64,000 bases of DNA from the NCBI RefSeq assembly GCF_003606345.3, contig NZ_CP031844.2, positions 1,178,001 to 1,242,000 on the forward strand. Reading direction: 5' to 3'. The notes below the pieces were generated by a model that was not told the origin of the DNA, did no database searches, and worked only from the letters and a program-made list of their open reading frames with translations. Of this stretch, positions 23,287 to 32,675 are shown in pieces; the stretch's first letter is position 1; every line of letters starts with the position of its first letter. Both the position numbers and the translations under genes were made by a program. The stretch comes from Bartonella krasnovii. GTDB taxonomy: Bacteria; Pseudomonadota; Alphaproteobacteria; Rhizobiales; Rhizobiaceae.

Positions 23287-25371
23287 TTACGCATATTTCT
23301 TTTGAATCTCCAAAGCAACAGCGGAAGGAACAGGTTCGTAATGATCAAACTGCATTGTATACTGCGCACGCCCCTGGCTCATAGAGCGAAGCGTATTCAC
23401 ATAACCAAACATATTTGCCAATGGAACCATCGCATTCACAACCGTTGCAATACCGCGCGCTTCAGTTCCTGAAATCTGCCCCCGACGAGAATTGAGATCA
23501 CCAATAACATCACCAACATAATCATCCGGTGTAACAACTTCCACCTTCATGATCGGCTCAAGAAGCTGTGCACCTGCCTTCTTTGCACCATCACGAAAAG
23601 CTGCACGAGCAGCAATCTCAAAAGCCAATACAGACGAATCAACATCGTGATAACCACCATCGATAAGAGTAGCTTTTACACCAAGCATCGGGAATCCTGC
23701 AAGAGGACCTGACCCCATGACACTTTCAATCCCCTTTTGAACGCCCGGAATATATTCTTTAGGAACAGCACCACCAACAATCTTCGACTCAAAAATAAAA
23801 TCATCACCTTCATGAGGCTCAAAAATAATTTTCACACGAGCAAATTGACCAGCACCACCCGATTGCTTTTTATGGGTATAATCAATCTCTGCCATTTTAG
23901 TAATTGATTCACGATAAGCAACCTGAGGCTGTCCAATATTCGCTTCAACCTTAAATTCACGCCGCATACGATCGACAATAATATCAAGATGAAGCTCACC
24001 CATTCCAGCTATAATGGTCTGACCTGATTCCTCATCTGACTTAACACGAAATGAAGGATCTTCCGCGGCCAAACGATTAAGTGCAATACCCATTTTTTCC
24101 TGATCTGCTTTTGTTTTCGGCTCAATCGCAATCTCAATAACAGGCTCAGGAAATTCCATCCGCTCTAAAATAACAGGCTTTAAAGGATCACAAAGTGTAT
24201 CACCCGTTGTCGTCTCCTTAAGACCCGCAAGAGCAACAATATCACCAGCAAATGCCTCTTCAATATCCTCACGAGAATTTGAATGCATCTGAAGCATACG
24301 TCCTAAACGCTCTCTCTTCTTTTTCACAGTATTCTCAAGAGAAACACCTTTGTGAACTTTACCAGAGTAAATACGACAGAAAGTCAACGAACCAACAAAA
24401 GGATCATTCATAATTTTAAAAGCAAGCATAGAGAGCGGAGCTTCATCAGAAGATTCGCGTGTCGTCTCAGTTTCAGTCTTCACATCGATACCCTTAATCG
24501 CAGGAATATCAACCGGAGAAGGAAGATAGGAAACAACAGCATCCAAAAGCGGCTGCACACCCTTGTTTTTAAAAGCTGTACCACAAAGAACAGGATGAAA
24601 CTGAACCTCTACAGTTCCCTTACGAATAAGAGAAACAAGTTGCTCGTTGGTTGGCATAACACCTTCCAAATAAGCCTCCATAGCAGACTCATCAACTTCC
24701 ACAGCCATTTCAATGAGTTTTTCGCGATATTCCTCAGCCTTTTCTTTTAAGTCAGAAGGAATTTCACTTATCACCGCTGAAGCACCAATAGAACCATCCC
24801 ACCTTAAAGCCTTCATCTCAACAAGATCGACAACACCTTCAAAGTCATTTTCTGCACCGATAGGCAATTGCAAAACAAGTGCTTTAGCCCCTAATCGCGA
24901 ACCAACCATTTCGACACTACGGTAGAAATCAGCACCTATTTTATCCATTTTATTAACAAAAACCATGCGCGGGACACGATATTTCTCAGCCTGCCGCCAA
25001 ACCGTTTCTGTCTGAGGCTCAACACCAGCATTAGCATCTAATAATGCTATCGCCCCATCGAGAACACGCAAAGAACGCTCAACCTCAATAGTAAAATCAA
25101 CGTGCCCTGGCGTATCAATGATATTAAAGCGACGCTTACGGCCATCACGCCCTTCCCAAAAGGTCGTCGTTGCAGCAGATGTGATGGTAATGCCGCGCTC
25201 TTGTTCCTGCTCCATCCAATCCATCGTAGAAGCACCATCATGGGTCTCACCGATTTTGTGACTCTTACCCGTATAGAACAGAATACGCTCAGTCATCGTA
25301 GTCTTACCGGCATCAATATGTGCCATAATACCAAAATTACGATAATCTTCAATTTTATATTCGCGAGCCAT
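23287..25371 (-). CDS. fusA: Elongation factor G
   Basis: GTPase that drives ribosomal translocation and recycling. 694 residues with AHIDAGKT at about 17-24, DTPGHVDF and NKMDK. Domain IV includes [15 protein letters not shown], and the C-terminal domain V includes [20 protein letters not shown]. It lies between rpsG and tuf, the normal str operon order. Confidence 0.98.
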   Translation of the reverse strand: MAREYKIEDYRNFGIMAHIDAGKTTMTERILFYTGKSHKIGETHDGASTMDWMEQEQERGITITSAATTTFWEGRDGRKRRFNIIDTPGHVDFTIEVERSLRVLDGAIALLDANAGVEPQTETVWRQAEKYRVPRMVFVNKMDKIGADFYRSVEMVGSRLGAKALVLQLPIGAENDFEGVVDLVEMKALRWDGSIGASAVISEIPSDLKEKAEEYREKLIEMAVEVDESAMEAYLEGVMPTNEQLVSLIRKGTVEVQFHPVLCGTAFKNKGVQPLLDAVVSYLPSPVDIPAIKGIDVKTETETTRESSDEAPLSMLAFKIMNDPFVGSLTFCRIYSGKVHKGVSLENTVKKKRERLGRMLQMHSNSREDIEEAFAGDIVALAGLKETTTGDTLCDPLKPVILERMEFPEPVIEIAIEPKTKADQEKMGIALNRLAAEDPSFRVKSDEESGQTIIAGMGELHLDIIVDRMRREFKVEANIGQPQVAYRESITKMAEIDYTHKKQSGGAGQFARVKIIFEPHEGDDFIFESKIVGGAVPKEYIPGVQKGIESVMGSGPLAGFPMLGVKATLIDGGYHDVDSSVLAFEIAARAAFRDGAKKAGAQLLEPIMKVEVVTPDDYVGDVIGDLNSRRGQISGTEARGIATVVNAMVPLANMFGYVNTLRSMSQGRAQYTMQFDHYEPVPSAVALEIQKKYA

Positions 25372-25395
25372 TATATTTGCCTTAGTTTAAAACTT

Positions 25396-25866
25396 CTACC
25401 AGCGATAATGTGAGAATGCACGGTTAGCCTCAGCCATACGATGGACATCTTCACGCTTTTTCACAGCAGAACCACGATTATTAGCTGCATCCATGAGTTC
25501 AGCAGACAAACGCTCAATCATCGTCGTTTCATTCCGCCCACGCGCTGCCGAAATCAACCAACGAATCGCAAGAGCCTGACGACGATCAGGACGAACATCA
25601 ATCGGAACCTGATAAGTAGCTCCCCCAACACGACGAGAACGAACCTCAATATGAGGAGCAACATTCTCTAAAGCTCTATGAAAGAGATCTACTGGATCTG
25701 TCTTTACTTTTCTCTCCACAGAATCAAGCGCACCATAAACAATACGCTCTGCAACTGACTTTTTACCATCAAACATAATGGCATTCATAAATTTTGTAAT
25801 AACCAAATCACCAAATTTAGGATCTGGATTAATCTCACGTTTTTCTGCTCTATGACGACGGGACAT
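25396..25866 (-). CDS. rpsG: 30S ribosomal protein S7
   Basis: 16S rRNA-binding head protein of 156 residues. It starts [20 protein letters not shown] and contains [21 protein letters not shown] core residues (here [20 protein letters not shown]) and the C-terminal [15 protein letters not shown]. In enterobacteria S7 represses the str operon. It is 18 bases downstream of rpsL. Confidence 0.98.
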   Translation of the reverse strand: MSRRHRAEKREINPDPKFGDLVITKFMNAIMFDGKKSVAERIVYGALDSVERKVKTDPVDLFHRALENVAPHIEVRSRRVGGATYQVPIDVRPDRRQALAIRWLISAARGRNETTMIERLSAELMDAANNRGSAVKKREDVHRMAEANRAFSHYRW

Positions 25867-25884
25867 TGACTTTGTCTCTCAATA

Positions 25885-26256
25885 TTATTTCGGACGCTTC
25901 GCGCCATACTTTGAACGACGCTGTTTACGATTCTTGACACCTTGAGTATCAAGCAAACCACGAATAATGTGATAACGAACCCCTGGCAAATCTTTCACAC
26001 GACCACCACGGATCATCACAACAGAGTGCTCTTGAAGATTATGTCCCTCTCCAGGAATATAACCAATCACTTCAAATCCATTTGTTAAACGAATTTTAGC
26101 AACTTTACGAAGAGCAGAATTAGGCTTCTTCGGCGTCGTTGTATAAACACGCGTACAAACACCACGCTTCTGCGGATTCGACTGCAAAGCAGGAACCTTA
26201 TTACGTTTAACTGGCACTACACGCGGCTTGCGAATCAACTGGTTTACGGTAGGCAT
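25885..26256 (-). CDS. rpsL: 30S ribosomal protein S12
   Basis: Decoding-centre protein, 123 residues from the ATG at 26256 ([20 protein letters not shown]), preceded by GAGGAAGG. The frame extends 36 codons further upstream, but this part is not S12. The two lysines whose change gives streptomycin resistance are wild type: the first in [12 protein letters not shown] (residue 43) and the second in [13 protein letters not shown]. It is the first gene of the ribosomal supercluster. Confidence 0.98.
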   Translation of the reverse strand: MPTVNQLIRKPRVVPVKRNKVPALQSNPQKRGVCTRVYTTTPKKPNSALRKVAKIRLTNGFEVIGYIPGEGHNLQEHSVVMIRGGRVKDLPGVRYHIIRGLLDTQGVKNRKQRRSKYGAKRPK

Positions 26257-26749
26257 GCAACCTTCCTCTTTTAGATCTACACTCGTCTCACCCAATCGGG
26301 TATTTCTATTTCTGTTTCCACCCACCCCAACAGAACTGGAATAGATGTCTAATTCTACACACAAAATCGGGCACAGCTGCTAAAAACAGTCTACCCGATC
26401 ATAAGCAGAGAAGGCAATAGCCTTTTGCACTAGCATTTGCTTTTAATCCTCTTAACACCCGTTTAAATGATCTTTTGCTTCATATCCAAAATAAATGATC
26501 ATCTCCACATCGGTTATGTCCGTGTCTAATAGCGAGAACACAGACATTCGTCAAGAACTAAACAGCAGAAAGTTTTTAAAAATCAAAATAAATTAAATTT
26601 TAAAACTTTAAATTTGCTTTTATTGGGTCTCTTGATAAATCAATTTACCATAGTAATATCGACCTATAAATAAAAAACAATAATGTGACTGCGATAAAAT
26701 ATTAACGCAGTAAATTAAATTGCGTATTTGATATCGAATGATGAGTACC
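26257..26749. other. Divergent intergenic region between rpsL and xthA
   Basis: 493 bases without a gene. It must hold the promoter of the whole ribosomal supercluster on the minus strand and that of xthA on the plus strand. A candidate minus-strand promoter is listed separately. In most relatives rpoC would lie upstream of rpsL; no trace of rpoC coding sequence is seen here. Confidence 0.7.
26388..26417 (-). promoter_or_regulatory. Candidate sigma-70-type promoter for rpsL operon
   Basis: On the minus strand a TTGCCT (26412-26417) and a TAGACT (26388-26393) are 18 bases apart, about 130 bases before the rpsL start. This resembles a housekeeping promoter but was found by eye only. Confidence 0.4.
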
Positions 26750-27532
26750 ATGAAAATAGCAACGTGGAATATTGCCGGAATAAAAGCACGACATGAAACA
26801 TTATATCAATGGCTACAGCAAAGTCAGCCAGACATAGTCTGTCTACAGGAAATTAAAAGTATTGATGAAAATTTTCCACGTAATGCAATAGAAAATCTAG
26901 GTTACCATATAGAAACACACGGACAAAAAAGCTTTAATGGTGTTGCGATTCTTTCTAAAAAAACACCAGATGAAGTAATCCGTCGATTACCAGGTAACGA
27001 TAACGATGAACAAACACGTTACATCGAAGCGGTTTATTCAACAAACAAAGGTGTTGTGCGTATTGCATCTCTCTATTTGCCAAATGGAAATCCTATTGAG
27101 AGTGAAAAATATTCCTATAAAATGGAATGGATGGAAAGATTATATGCACATGCAAAATCATTGCTTGCATACGAGGAACCCCTTATTCTAGCCGGTGATT
27201 ATAATGTCATCCCTACCTCACTCGATGCAAAAAAACCTCAAGAATGGAATCAAGATGCCTTATTTCTTCGAAAAACAAGAAAAGCATTCCAGCGTATCCT
27301 TCATTTAGGTCTTTACGATGCTATCCGAAATGTTACCGATACACCCTCCTTCAGTTTTTGGGATTTCCAAGCTGGAGCATGGCCTAAAAATAACGGGATT
27401 CGCATTGATCATTTACTCTTATCACCAGAAGCAGTTGATCACCTTATTTGCGCTCATAGTCAAACAGAAGTAAGGGGATACCCAAAACCATCCGACCACG
27501 TTCCTGTTTGGATTCATCTTAATATCAATTAA
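26750..27532 (+). CDS. xthA: Exodeoxyribonuclease III / AP endonuclease
   Basis: Base-excision repair nuclease of the endonuclease/exonuclease/phosphatase family, cutting at abasic sites and removing 3' blocks. 260 residues from the ATG at 26750 (MKIATWNIAGIKARHETL), the family N-terminus. Two earlier in-frame ATGs at 26738 and 26741 add only four residues and cannot be excluded. Catalytic motifs are CLQEIK (metal-binding Glu), GDYNV (Asp-Asn) and the C-terminal PSDHVPVWI (Asp-His pair). It is transcribed away from the ribosomal cluster. Confidence 0.96.
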   Translation: MKIATWNIAGIKARHETLYQWLQQSQPDIVCLQEIKSIDENFPRNAIENLGYHIETHGQKSFNGVAILSKKTPDEVIRRLPGNDNDEQTRYIEAVYSTNKGVVRIASLYLPNGNPIESEKYSYKMEWMERLYAHAKSLLAYEEPLILAGDYNVIPTSLDAKKPQEWNQDALFLRKTRKAFQRILHLGLYDAIRNVTDTPSFSFWDFQAGAWPKNNGIRIDHLLLSPEAVDHLICAHSQTEVRGYPKPSDHVPVWIHLNIN

Positions 27533-27656
27533 GGAAGTATAGCCATTACTTCATAAGACAACAAAAAAAATTCCATTCAGAAGAATAACTATGCTACACC
27601 ATTCAAACAGTATATCTTAAGTAACTAAAATAAAAATGAATAAATGGAGGACATAA

Positions 27657-28562
27657 ATGAAGAAATCATTGTTAATGTTTATTGCAGCAGCAACCATGGG
27701 ACTCATAAGCGTCGCGCATGCTGAAAATGATACGCTTGAAAAAATAAAACGAACAGGGGAAATCACTTTAGGAGTCCGTGAATCATCTGGTTTGGCCTAC
27801 GCCCTTGGTAATAATAAATATGTAGGCTTTCATACAGAAATGGCAGAACGTATCATTGATGATATCTCAAAAAAAATTGGTAAACCGATTAAAATCCATT
27901 ATCTTCCCATCACATCTCAAAATAGAATTCCTCTCTTAAAAAATAAAACCTATGATTTTGAGTGTGGCTCAACAACAAATGATATTGCTCGCAGTAAAGA
28001 AGCAGCATTTGCTTATACGACATATGTTGAAGAAGTTCGGATTGCTGTAAAGAAAAACTCTAACATTAAATCTCTTGACGATTTAAATGGAAAAACAGTT
28101 GCCACGACCACCGGTACGACATCTGTTCAACTTATTCGTAAAAATAAACGCGCAAAAAACATCAACTTTAAGGTCGTCAAAGGAAAAGATCACGGAGATA
28201 GCTTCTTATTACTCGAATCAGGTCGTGCCGATGCATTTGTTATGGATGCCTCAATTCTTGCAGGACATATTGCAAAATCAAAAAATCCATCGGATTATGT
28301 CATTCTTGACACCGTACTTTCAGTTGAACCCATCGCCTGCATGTTAAGGTTACATGACAAAAAATTTGAACAAGCAATCAATGACAGTATCCTACGTCAG
28401 ATTAAAGACGAATCACTTGAAAAGCTTTATAATAAGTGGTTTATGAAACCGATTCCTCCTGCTAATACTGTTATGAACCTTCCCTTATCAAAACAGACAA
28501 GATATGCTTGGGATCATCCAAACAATAAACCTCGCGAAAGCTACACAGAAAAAGATTTATAG
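27657..28562 (+). CDS. gltI: Glutamate/aspartate ABC transporter, periplasmic binding protein
   Basis: Periplasmic substrate-binding protein of a polar amino acid ABC importer. 301 residues with a signal peptide at 1-22 (cleavage after AHA). It shares with enterobacterial GltI the segments PITSQNRIPLL, DFECGSTTN, GKDHGDSFLLLESGRADAF and KWFMKPIPP, which is why glutamate/aspartate is favoured. The start has TGGAGG nearby upstream. It is the first gene of gltIJKL, separated from gltJ by a hairpin and 140 bases. Confidence 0.93.
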   Translation: MKKSLLMFIAAATMGLISVAHAENDTLEKIKRTGEITLGVRESSGLAYALGNNKYVGFHTEMAERIIDDISKKIGKPIKIHYLPITSQNRIPLLKNKTYDFECGSTTNDIARSKEAAFAYTTYVEEVRIAVKKNSNIKSLDDLNGKTVATTTGTTSVQLIRKNKRAKNINFKVVKGKDHGDSFLLLESGRADAFVMDASILAGHIAKSKNPSDYVILDTVLSVEPIACMLRLHDKKFEQAINDSILRQIKDESLEKLYNKWFMKPIPPANTVMNLPLSKQTRYAWDHPNNKPRESYTEKDL

Positions 28563-28575
28563 AATTTGAAAAGAA

Positions 28576-28607
28576 AAACCACACTCTTTAAAAATTGAGT
28601 GTGGTTT
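28576..28607 (+). terminator. Hairpin after gltI (attenuating terminator)
   Basis: An 11-base-pair stem (AAACCACACTC/GAGTGTGGTTT) with a 10-base loop begins 13 bases after the gltI stop and is followed by TATATTTT. The T run is imperfect, so partial read-through into gltJKL is likely. Such hairpins often raise the level of the binding protein relative to the membrane parts. Confidence 0.75.
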
Positions 28608-28702
28608 ATATTTTAGTTCACTTTTTAATAAATTCTGCTTATGTAGATAGACTTGATTTATCGCTCTGTTTGTGAATGACTAATTTGAGGGAATATCAAT
28701 TA

Positions 28703-29440
28703 ATGGACTTTTCTTTCCTTTGTAGAGATGACCTGACTCAGGCGCTGGTAACAGGATGCTTGGGCACGCCCGGCGTGAGTCATACTTATTTAGATACACT
28801 TCTTGATGGCTTTAAAAATACGGTTATATTGTCCATCGCTTCACTTATATTAGCTATATTTTGTGGTATCATTATAGGAACAATGCGCACTTTACCTAAA
28901 ACATCCATCATCAATTGTGTCGTTCACACTATCGGTACTATTTGGGTAGAAATTATGCGTAACATTCCCCTTCTTGTACAGGTATTTTTATGGTATTTTG
29001 TTGTTCCTAAGATTTATCCACCAGCGATGAAATTTTCCCCCATTCTCTTAATAACATGTGCATTGGGATTCTTTACATCGGCACGTATCGCAGAACAGGT
29101 TCGCTCAGGCATTGAAGCCATTTCTTCAGGACAGCGCTATGCTGCTATGGCAATGGGATTTACAACTTATCAAAGTTATCGCTATATCATATTACCACGT
29201 GCTATTCGTACAATTATGCCGCCGCTTACTTCAGAAGCAATGGGCATTGTAAAGAATTCGTCTATAGCATTCGCCGTTTCAATAAATGAGCTCATGCAAT
29301 TTCAATACCAAGCAATTGAAGAGGTAAGTCATGTTTACGAAAACTATTTACTTGTTACGATTCTTTATATTCTCATAGCCTTATTCGTATTCATTGTGAT
29401 GACAGTTATTGAACAAATGCTCAAAATTCCTAATCTTTAA
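28703..29440 (+). CDS. gltJ: Glutamate/aspartate ABC transporter permease
   Basis: Inner-membrane permease of the HisM/GltJ family, 245 residues with about five membrane segments. I chose the ATG at 28703 because GAGGG lies 11 bases upstream; the frame opens nine codons earlier at 28676 without a ribosome binding site. Family segments are VEIMRNIPLLVQVFLWYFVV and, in the ATPase-contacting EAA loop, ARIAEQVRSGIEAISSGQRY. gltK follows 17 bases later. Confidence 0.93.
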   Translation: MDFSFLCRDDLTQALVTGCLGTPGVSHTYLDTLLDGFKNTVILSIASLILAIFCGIIIGTMRTLPKTSIINCVVHTIGTIWVEIMRNIPLLVQVFLWYFVVPKIYPPAMKFSPILLITCALGFFTSARIAEQVRSGIEAISSGQRYAAMAMGFTTYQSYRYIILPRAIRTIMPPLTSEAMGIVKNSSIAFAVSINELMQFQYQAIEEVSHVYENYLLVTILYILIALFVFIVMTVIEQMLKIPNL

Positions 29441-29457
29441 ACAAAGGGAAATTGAAT

Positions 29458-30174
29458 ATGATAAATTTCATAAGCTCTCGGTTTGGACTTTATTTTCCTT
29501 TCAATTTTTCCGATTTTGATTTTTCCTTTTTTACCTTTGATGTATTTCGTTCTTACATTTTATCAGGTTTGCTCTTTAGCGTTTTTCTAACGCTTTTTGC
29601 AACGGTGTTAGGATTTGTTTTCGGCACACTTTTAGCGATGATGCGCCTTTCTTCCATAAAACTTCTTTCTTGGGTTGCAATCGTTTACATAACAGCGATG
29701 CGTTCAATACCACTTGTGATGGTTATCTTATGGTTTTTTGTGCTTCTACCTTTTTTAACGGGGACATCTATCGGAGCCAATAAATCAGCACTCATTACCT
29801 TTACCGCATTTGAAACGGCTTATTTTGCTGAAATTATGCGGGCTGGTATCAATTCGGTTTCGCAAGGACAAAAATATGCAGGACAAGCTCTTGGGATGAC
29901 ATATTGGCAAAGTATGTACATTGTCATTCTGCCTCAGGCCTTTAGAGATATGCTGCCAGTCTTTTTAACGCAAGTCATTATCCTTTTTCAGGATACAACC
30001 CTTGTTTATGCTATCAGCGGTCATAGCCTTTTGAATGGTTTTGATATTGCTGCTAATAACTTTGGTGTAAAGCAAGAAGCTTATATTTTAGCAGCTATTT
30101 TCTATTTTATTATCTGTTTTACACTGTCACAAATCGTTTTGTATGTACAAAAAAAAGTATCCATTATTCGCTAA
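29458..30174 (+). CDS. gltK: Glutamate/aspartate ABC transporter permease
   Basis: Second membrane subunit of the importer, 238 residues. The ATG at 29458 has AAGGGAA seven bases upstream; a TTG two codons earlier is less likely. It shows the permease region [20 protein letters not shown] and the EAA loop [20 protein letters not shown] with GMTYWQSM. It pairs with gltJ to form the heterodimeric channel. Confidence 0.93.
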   Translation: MINFISSRFGLYFPFNFSDFDFSFFTFDVFRSYILSGLLFSVFLTLFATVLGFVFGTLLAMMRLSSIKLLSWVAIVYITAMRSIPLVMVILWFFVLLPFLTGTSIGANKSALITFTAFETAYFAEIMRAGINSVSQGQKYAGQALGMTYWQSMYIVILPQAFRDMLPVFLTQVIILFQDTTLVYAISGHSLLNGFDIAANNFGVKQEAYILAAIFYFIICFTLSQIVLYVQKKVSIIR

Positions 30175-30185
30175 CAGGAAAAAAA

Positions 30186-30932
30186 ATGTCTACTTATATG
30201 ATCGAAATAAAAAATGTTTCTAATTGGTATGGCGAAATTAACGTTCTTAAAAACTGTACAACCAATATCAACAAAGGAGAAGTTGTTGTAATTTGTGGGC
30301 CATCAGGCTCAGGAAAATCAACACTCATTAAAACGATTAATGCTCTCGTCCCTTTTCAAAAAGGTGAGATTTGGATTAATGGAACACCAGTTCATTCAAA
30401 AACAACGAATCTGCCTAAATTGCGCAGCCGTGTAGGAATGGTCTTTCAGCACTTCGAGCTTTTCCCTCATCTATCTGTCACAGAAAACTTGACAATTGCA
30501 CAAATAAAAGTCCTGAAACGAAGCAAAAAAGAAGCACTTGAACGTGGTTTGTTGTATCTTGAACGCGTTGGCCTCATTGAGCATAAAGACAAATATCCAG
30601 GACAACTTTCTGGAGGGCAACAACAGCGTGTTGCTATTGCGCGTGCCTTAACCATGGATCCACTTGTTATGCTTTTTGATGAACCAACCTCTGCTCTAGA
30701 TCCTGAAATGGTAGGTGAAGTACTTGATGTCATGATCAGTTTAGCAGAAGAAGGGATGACGATGATTTGTGTAACCCATGAAATGGGATTTGCACAAAAA
30801 GTCTCGGAGCGTGTTATTTTCATGGATCAAGGAACGATTCTTGAAGACTGTTCATCTAAAGAGTTCTTTTCTAATCCGCAATCTAGAAGACCAAGAACGC
30901 AAGAGTTTTTGTCTAAAATCCTAAGTCATTAG
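30186..30932 (+). CDS. gltL: Glutamate/aspartate ABC transporter ATP-binding protein
   Basis: ATPase subunit, 248 residues. Walker [10 protein letters not shown] at about 38-46, Q-loop [16 protein letters not shown], signature [15 protein letters not shown], Walker [13 protein letters not shown] and the switch histidine in CVTHEMGFA. It follows gltK by 11 bases with AGGAAA as ribosome binding site and closes the operon. Confidence 0.95.
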   Translation: MSTYMIEIKNVSNWYGEINVLKNCTTNINKGEVVVICGPSGSGKSTLIKTINALVPFQKGEIWINGTPVHSKTTNLPKLRSRVGMVFQHFELFPHLSVTENLTIAQIKVLKRSKKEALERGLLYLERVGLIEHKDKYPGQLSGGQQQRVAIARALTMDPLVMLFDEPTSALDPEMVGEVLDVMISLAEEGMTMICVTHEMGFAQKVSERVIFMDQGTILEDCSSKEFFSNPQSRRPRTQEFLSKILSH

Positions 30933-31098
30933 CTATTTATCATCGCAAAAAGCTCTCTCTACTATAAACTTAAATACAAAATGATAGAGTTTAATAATGA
31001 GTGAGAGAATGTAAAAGATATTGCAAACATATAGTTAAAAGTTCTTATTTTTAAAAGTATCAGCAACCAGTGAAACTACTGTATGTCTTTCAAATTCA

Positions 31099-31829
31099 TT
31101 AACAAAGAGCAAATGCCTGTTCTTGCAAAGGGTAAGTCCAATTTCTGTCTTTTATGTTAGTTTTTTCATAGGCTGCAGTTAACAGTGCCTTTCCGCGAAT
31201 GATTCTTCCTTCTTGAATCAGCATATTTCAAAGCATCGCTTGGGCAGCAGGATTTCCTTTTTTTGCTGAAAGTTGAAACCATCGTGCTGCTTGTATAAGA
31301 TTCTTCTCCCTTCCCTCTCCCTTTAAAAATACTTTTCCTAAATGATACTGAGCTTTAGGATTTCCATAGTTCACCGCAGCCTGAATATAAAGAAGAGTCG
31401 CATAAGAGAGATTAGGTTTCACAGACGATTGAAGAATACCCTTTTTTATAAACCCAGCAAGCTTAACCAATGCATCAGAGACATAACTTTCATCCTCTGA
31501 GCCAAGATCAGCACCTTTTTCAATGATGTATGCAAAAAAAATGATAGGCCTTGTAATCATCTTTAAGGCCACCATTACCATTTGCATAGATAGAGCCAAG
31601 TTTCCAATTCGCACCAATATGGCTTCTTCTTAGCGGCCCAATGTAGCACTGAAAGTGCCTGATTTATCTGCCCATTTTTATAAGCAGACATGCCACGCTA
31701 AAAAAAATAAAACGAACCATCATGCAATTCCTGCAAGCTATTAGCTTCTATTGTATAAGTAGTCGAAAAAAATCCTCCTAAAGTCACAATAATCGTAGCT
31801 TTTTTCCATATCTGAAAACTCTTAATCAT
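31099..31829 (-). pseudogene. Decayed exoR-like Sel1-repeat periplasmic regulator
   Basis: Reading all three minus-strand frames reconstructs one Sel1-repeat protein. An ATG at 31829, after GGGGGAA, opens a signal-peptide-like N-terminus (IKSFQIWKKATIIVTLGG). Then come RGMSAYKNGQINQALSVL, ANWKLGSIYANGNGGLKDDY, VKPNLSYATLLYIQAAVNYG, AQYHLGKVFLKGEGREKN and, after a stop, MLIQEGRIIRGKALL up to TAA at 31099. The order and spacing match my memory of rhizobial/Brucella ExoR, the periplasmic inhibitor of the ChvG sensor kinase (BatS in Bartonella). At least four lesions are visible: an in-frame TAG after SFYFF, a +1 shift near AAKK, a +1 shift in a run of eight T (31533-31540) and a TGA after AAQAML. 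Confidence 0.75.
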
Positions 31830-32675
31830 TTCCCCCTCTCTCAATGTTCATTATTCTATCTGTTACAAATTTCTTTATAGACCTTTAAAAGCTTCTTCTT
31901 AGTAAAAAATACGAGAAACTCTAAAGTAAAATTTTTAAAAAAAAGACTGATAAATGAAAACTATCAAAACTATTCAATAAAATAACCGACACATTGAACA
32001 AAATTTCAAGAACAGAGGGAATCATGATGAATGGTAAACATTTAACTACAAAAAATAACATGCAAGATAGATAAAATATAATGATAATCATTAACTTATC
32101 CCTTCACGATTATCTCTCCAGCTTAAAGATAAAGTTTCTCACTCCCATCAATCTGTAAACAATCCATTTTTTCGATAGATTCTAACTTCTGGTCACCTTA
32201 TATGCTTTTTTCATAGATGATATATTGATTTATAATAATGATTTTCTGTTTTTTATTGAATGAAGTCCCCGAATATCGTAAAATTCTCTCACTTCGAGCC
32301 TATTTCGTGTTGAATAAATCACAACCATCCACTTGCACATTACAAGCAGAAAAAGCTAAAAACACCTCTTATGAACCGTCACAACTCTGTTGCGCAATAT
32401 TAAGCGCTGGCAAAGTGTGTCATGACACCGATTCATTACTTCACAAGCGTAAAGATGAGAAGGTTCAAGTGCTTTACCGTTATACCATTCACAAGTGCTG
32501 GCGCTAAATGAGCTTGGTGCCTTAAGAGATGTCTTTTTAATGATGAACATAAAAACATTGGCTTCAGCGGAAATTTTATGATCGCATTGATGAAAGACAA
32601 AAAAGAAAAATTTTTTCTTAAAAAAAAATCGATACCAGCCGTAACTCTATGAAATCATCATCAAAAAAGTAAAAA
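31830..32675. other. Gene-free region between exoR remnant and valS
   Basis: About 850 AT-rich bases. Small ORFs (for example 89 codons at 32238 on the plus strand and 64 codons antisense to it) overlap each other and resemble nothing I know. The most striking element is a Fur-box-like palindrome at 32077-32095, listed separately. Confidence 0.5.
32077..32095. promoter_or_regulatory. Fur-box-like palindrome
   Basis: This 19-base site contains a perfect 7-1-7 inverted repeat (TAATGAT-A-ATCATTA). By eye it matches the classical Fur consensus GATAATGATAATCATTATC at 17 of 19 positions. No intact iron gene is adjacent: the nearest are the exoR remnant 250 bases to the left and valS, whose 3' end faces it. 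Confidence 0.45.

Noticed and set aside
32238..32507. 89-codon plus-strand ORF near valS
   Set aside because: No ribosome binding site, no recognisable domain, and an equally open frame on the other strand.
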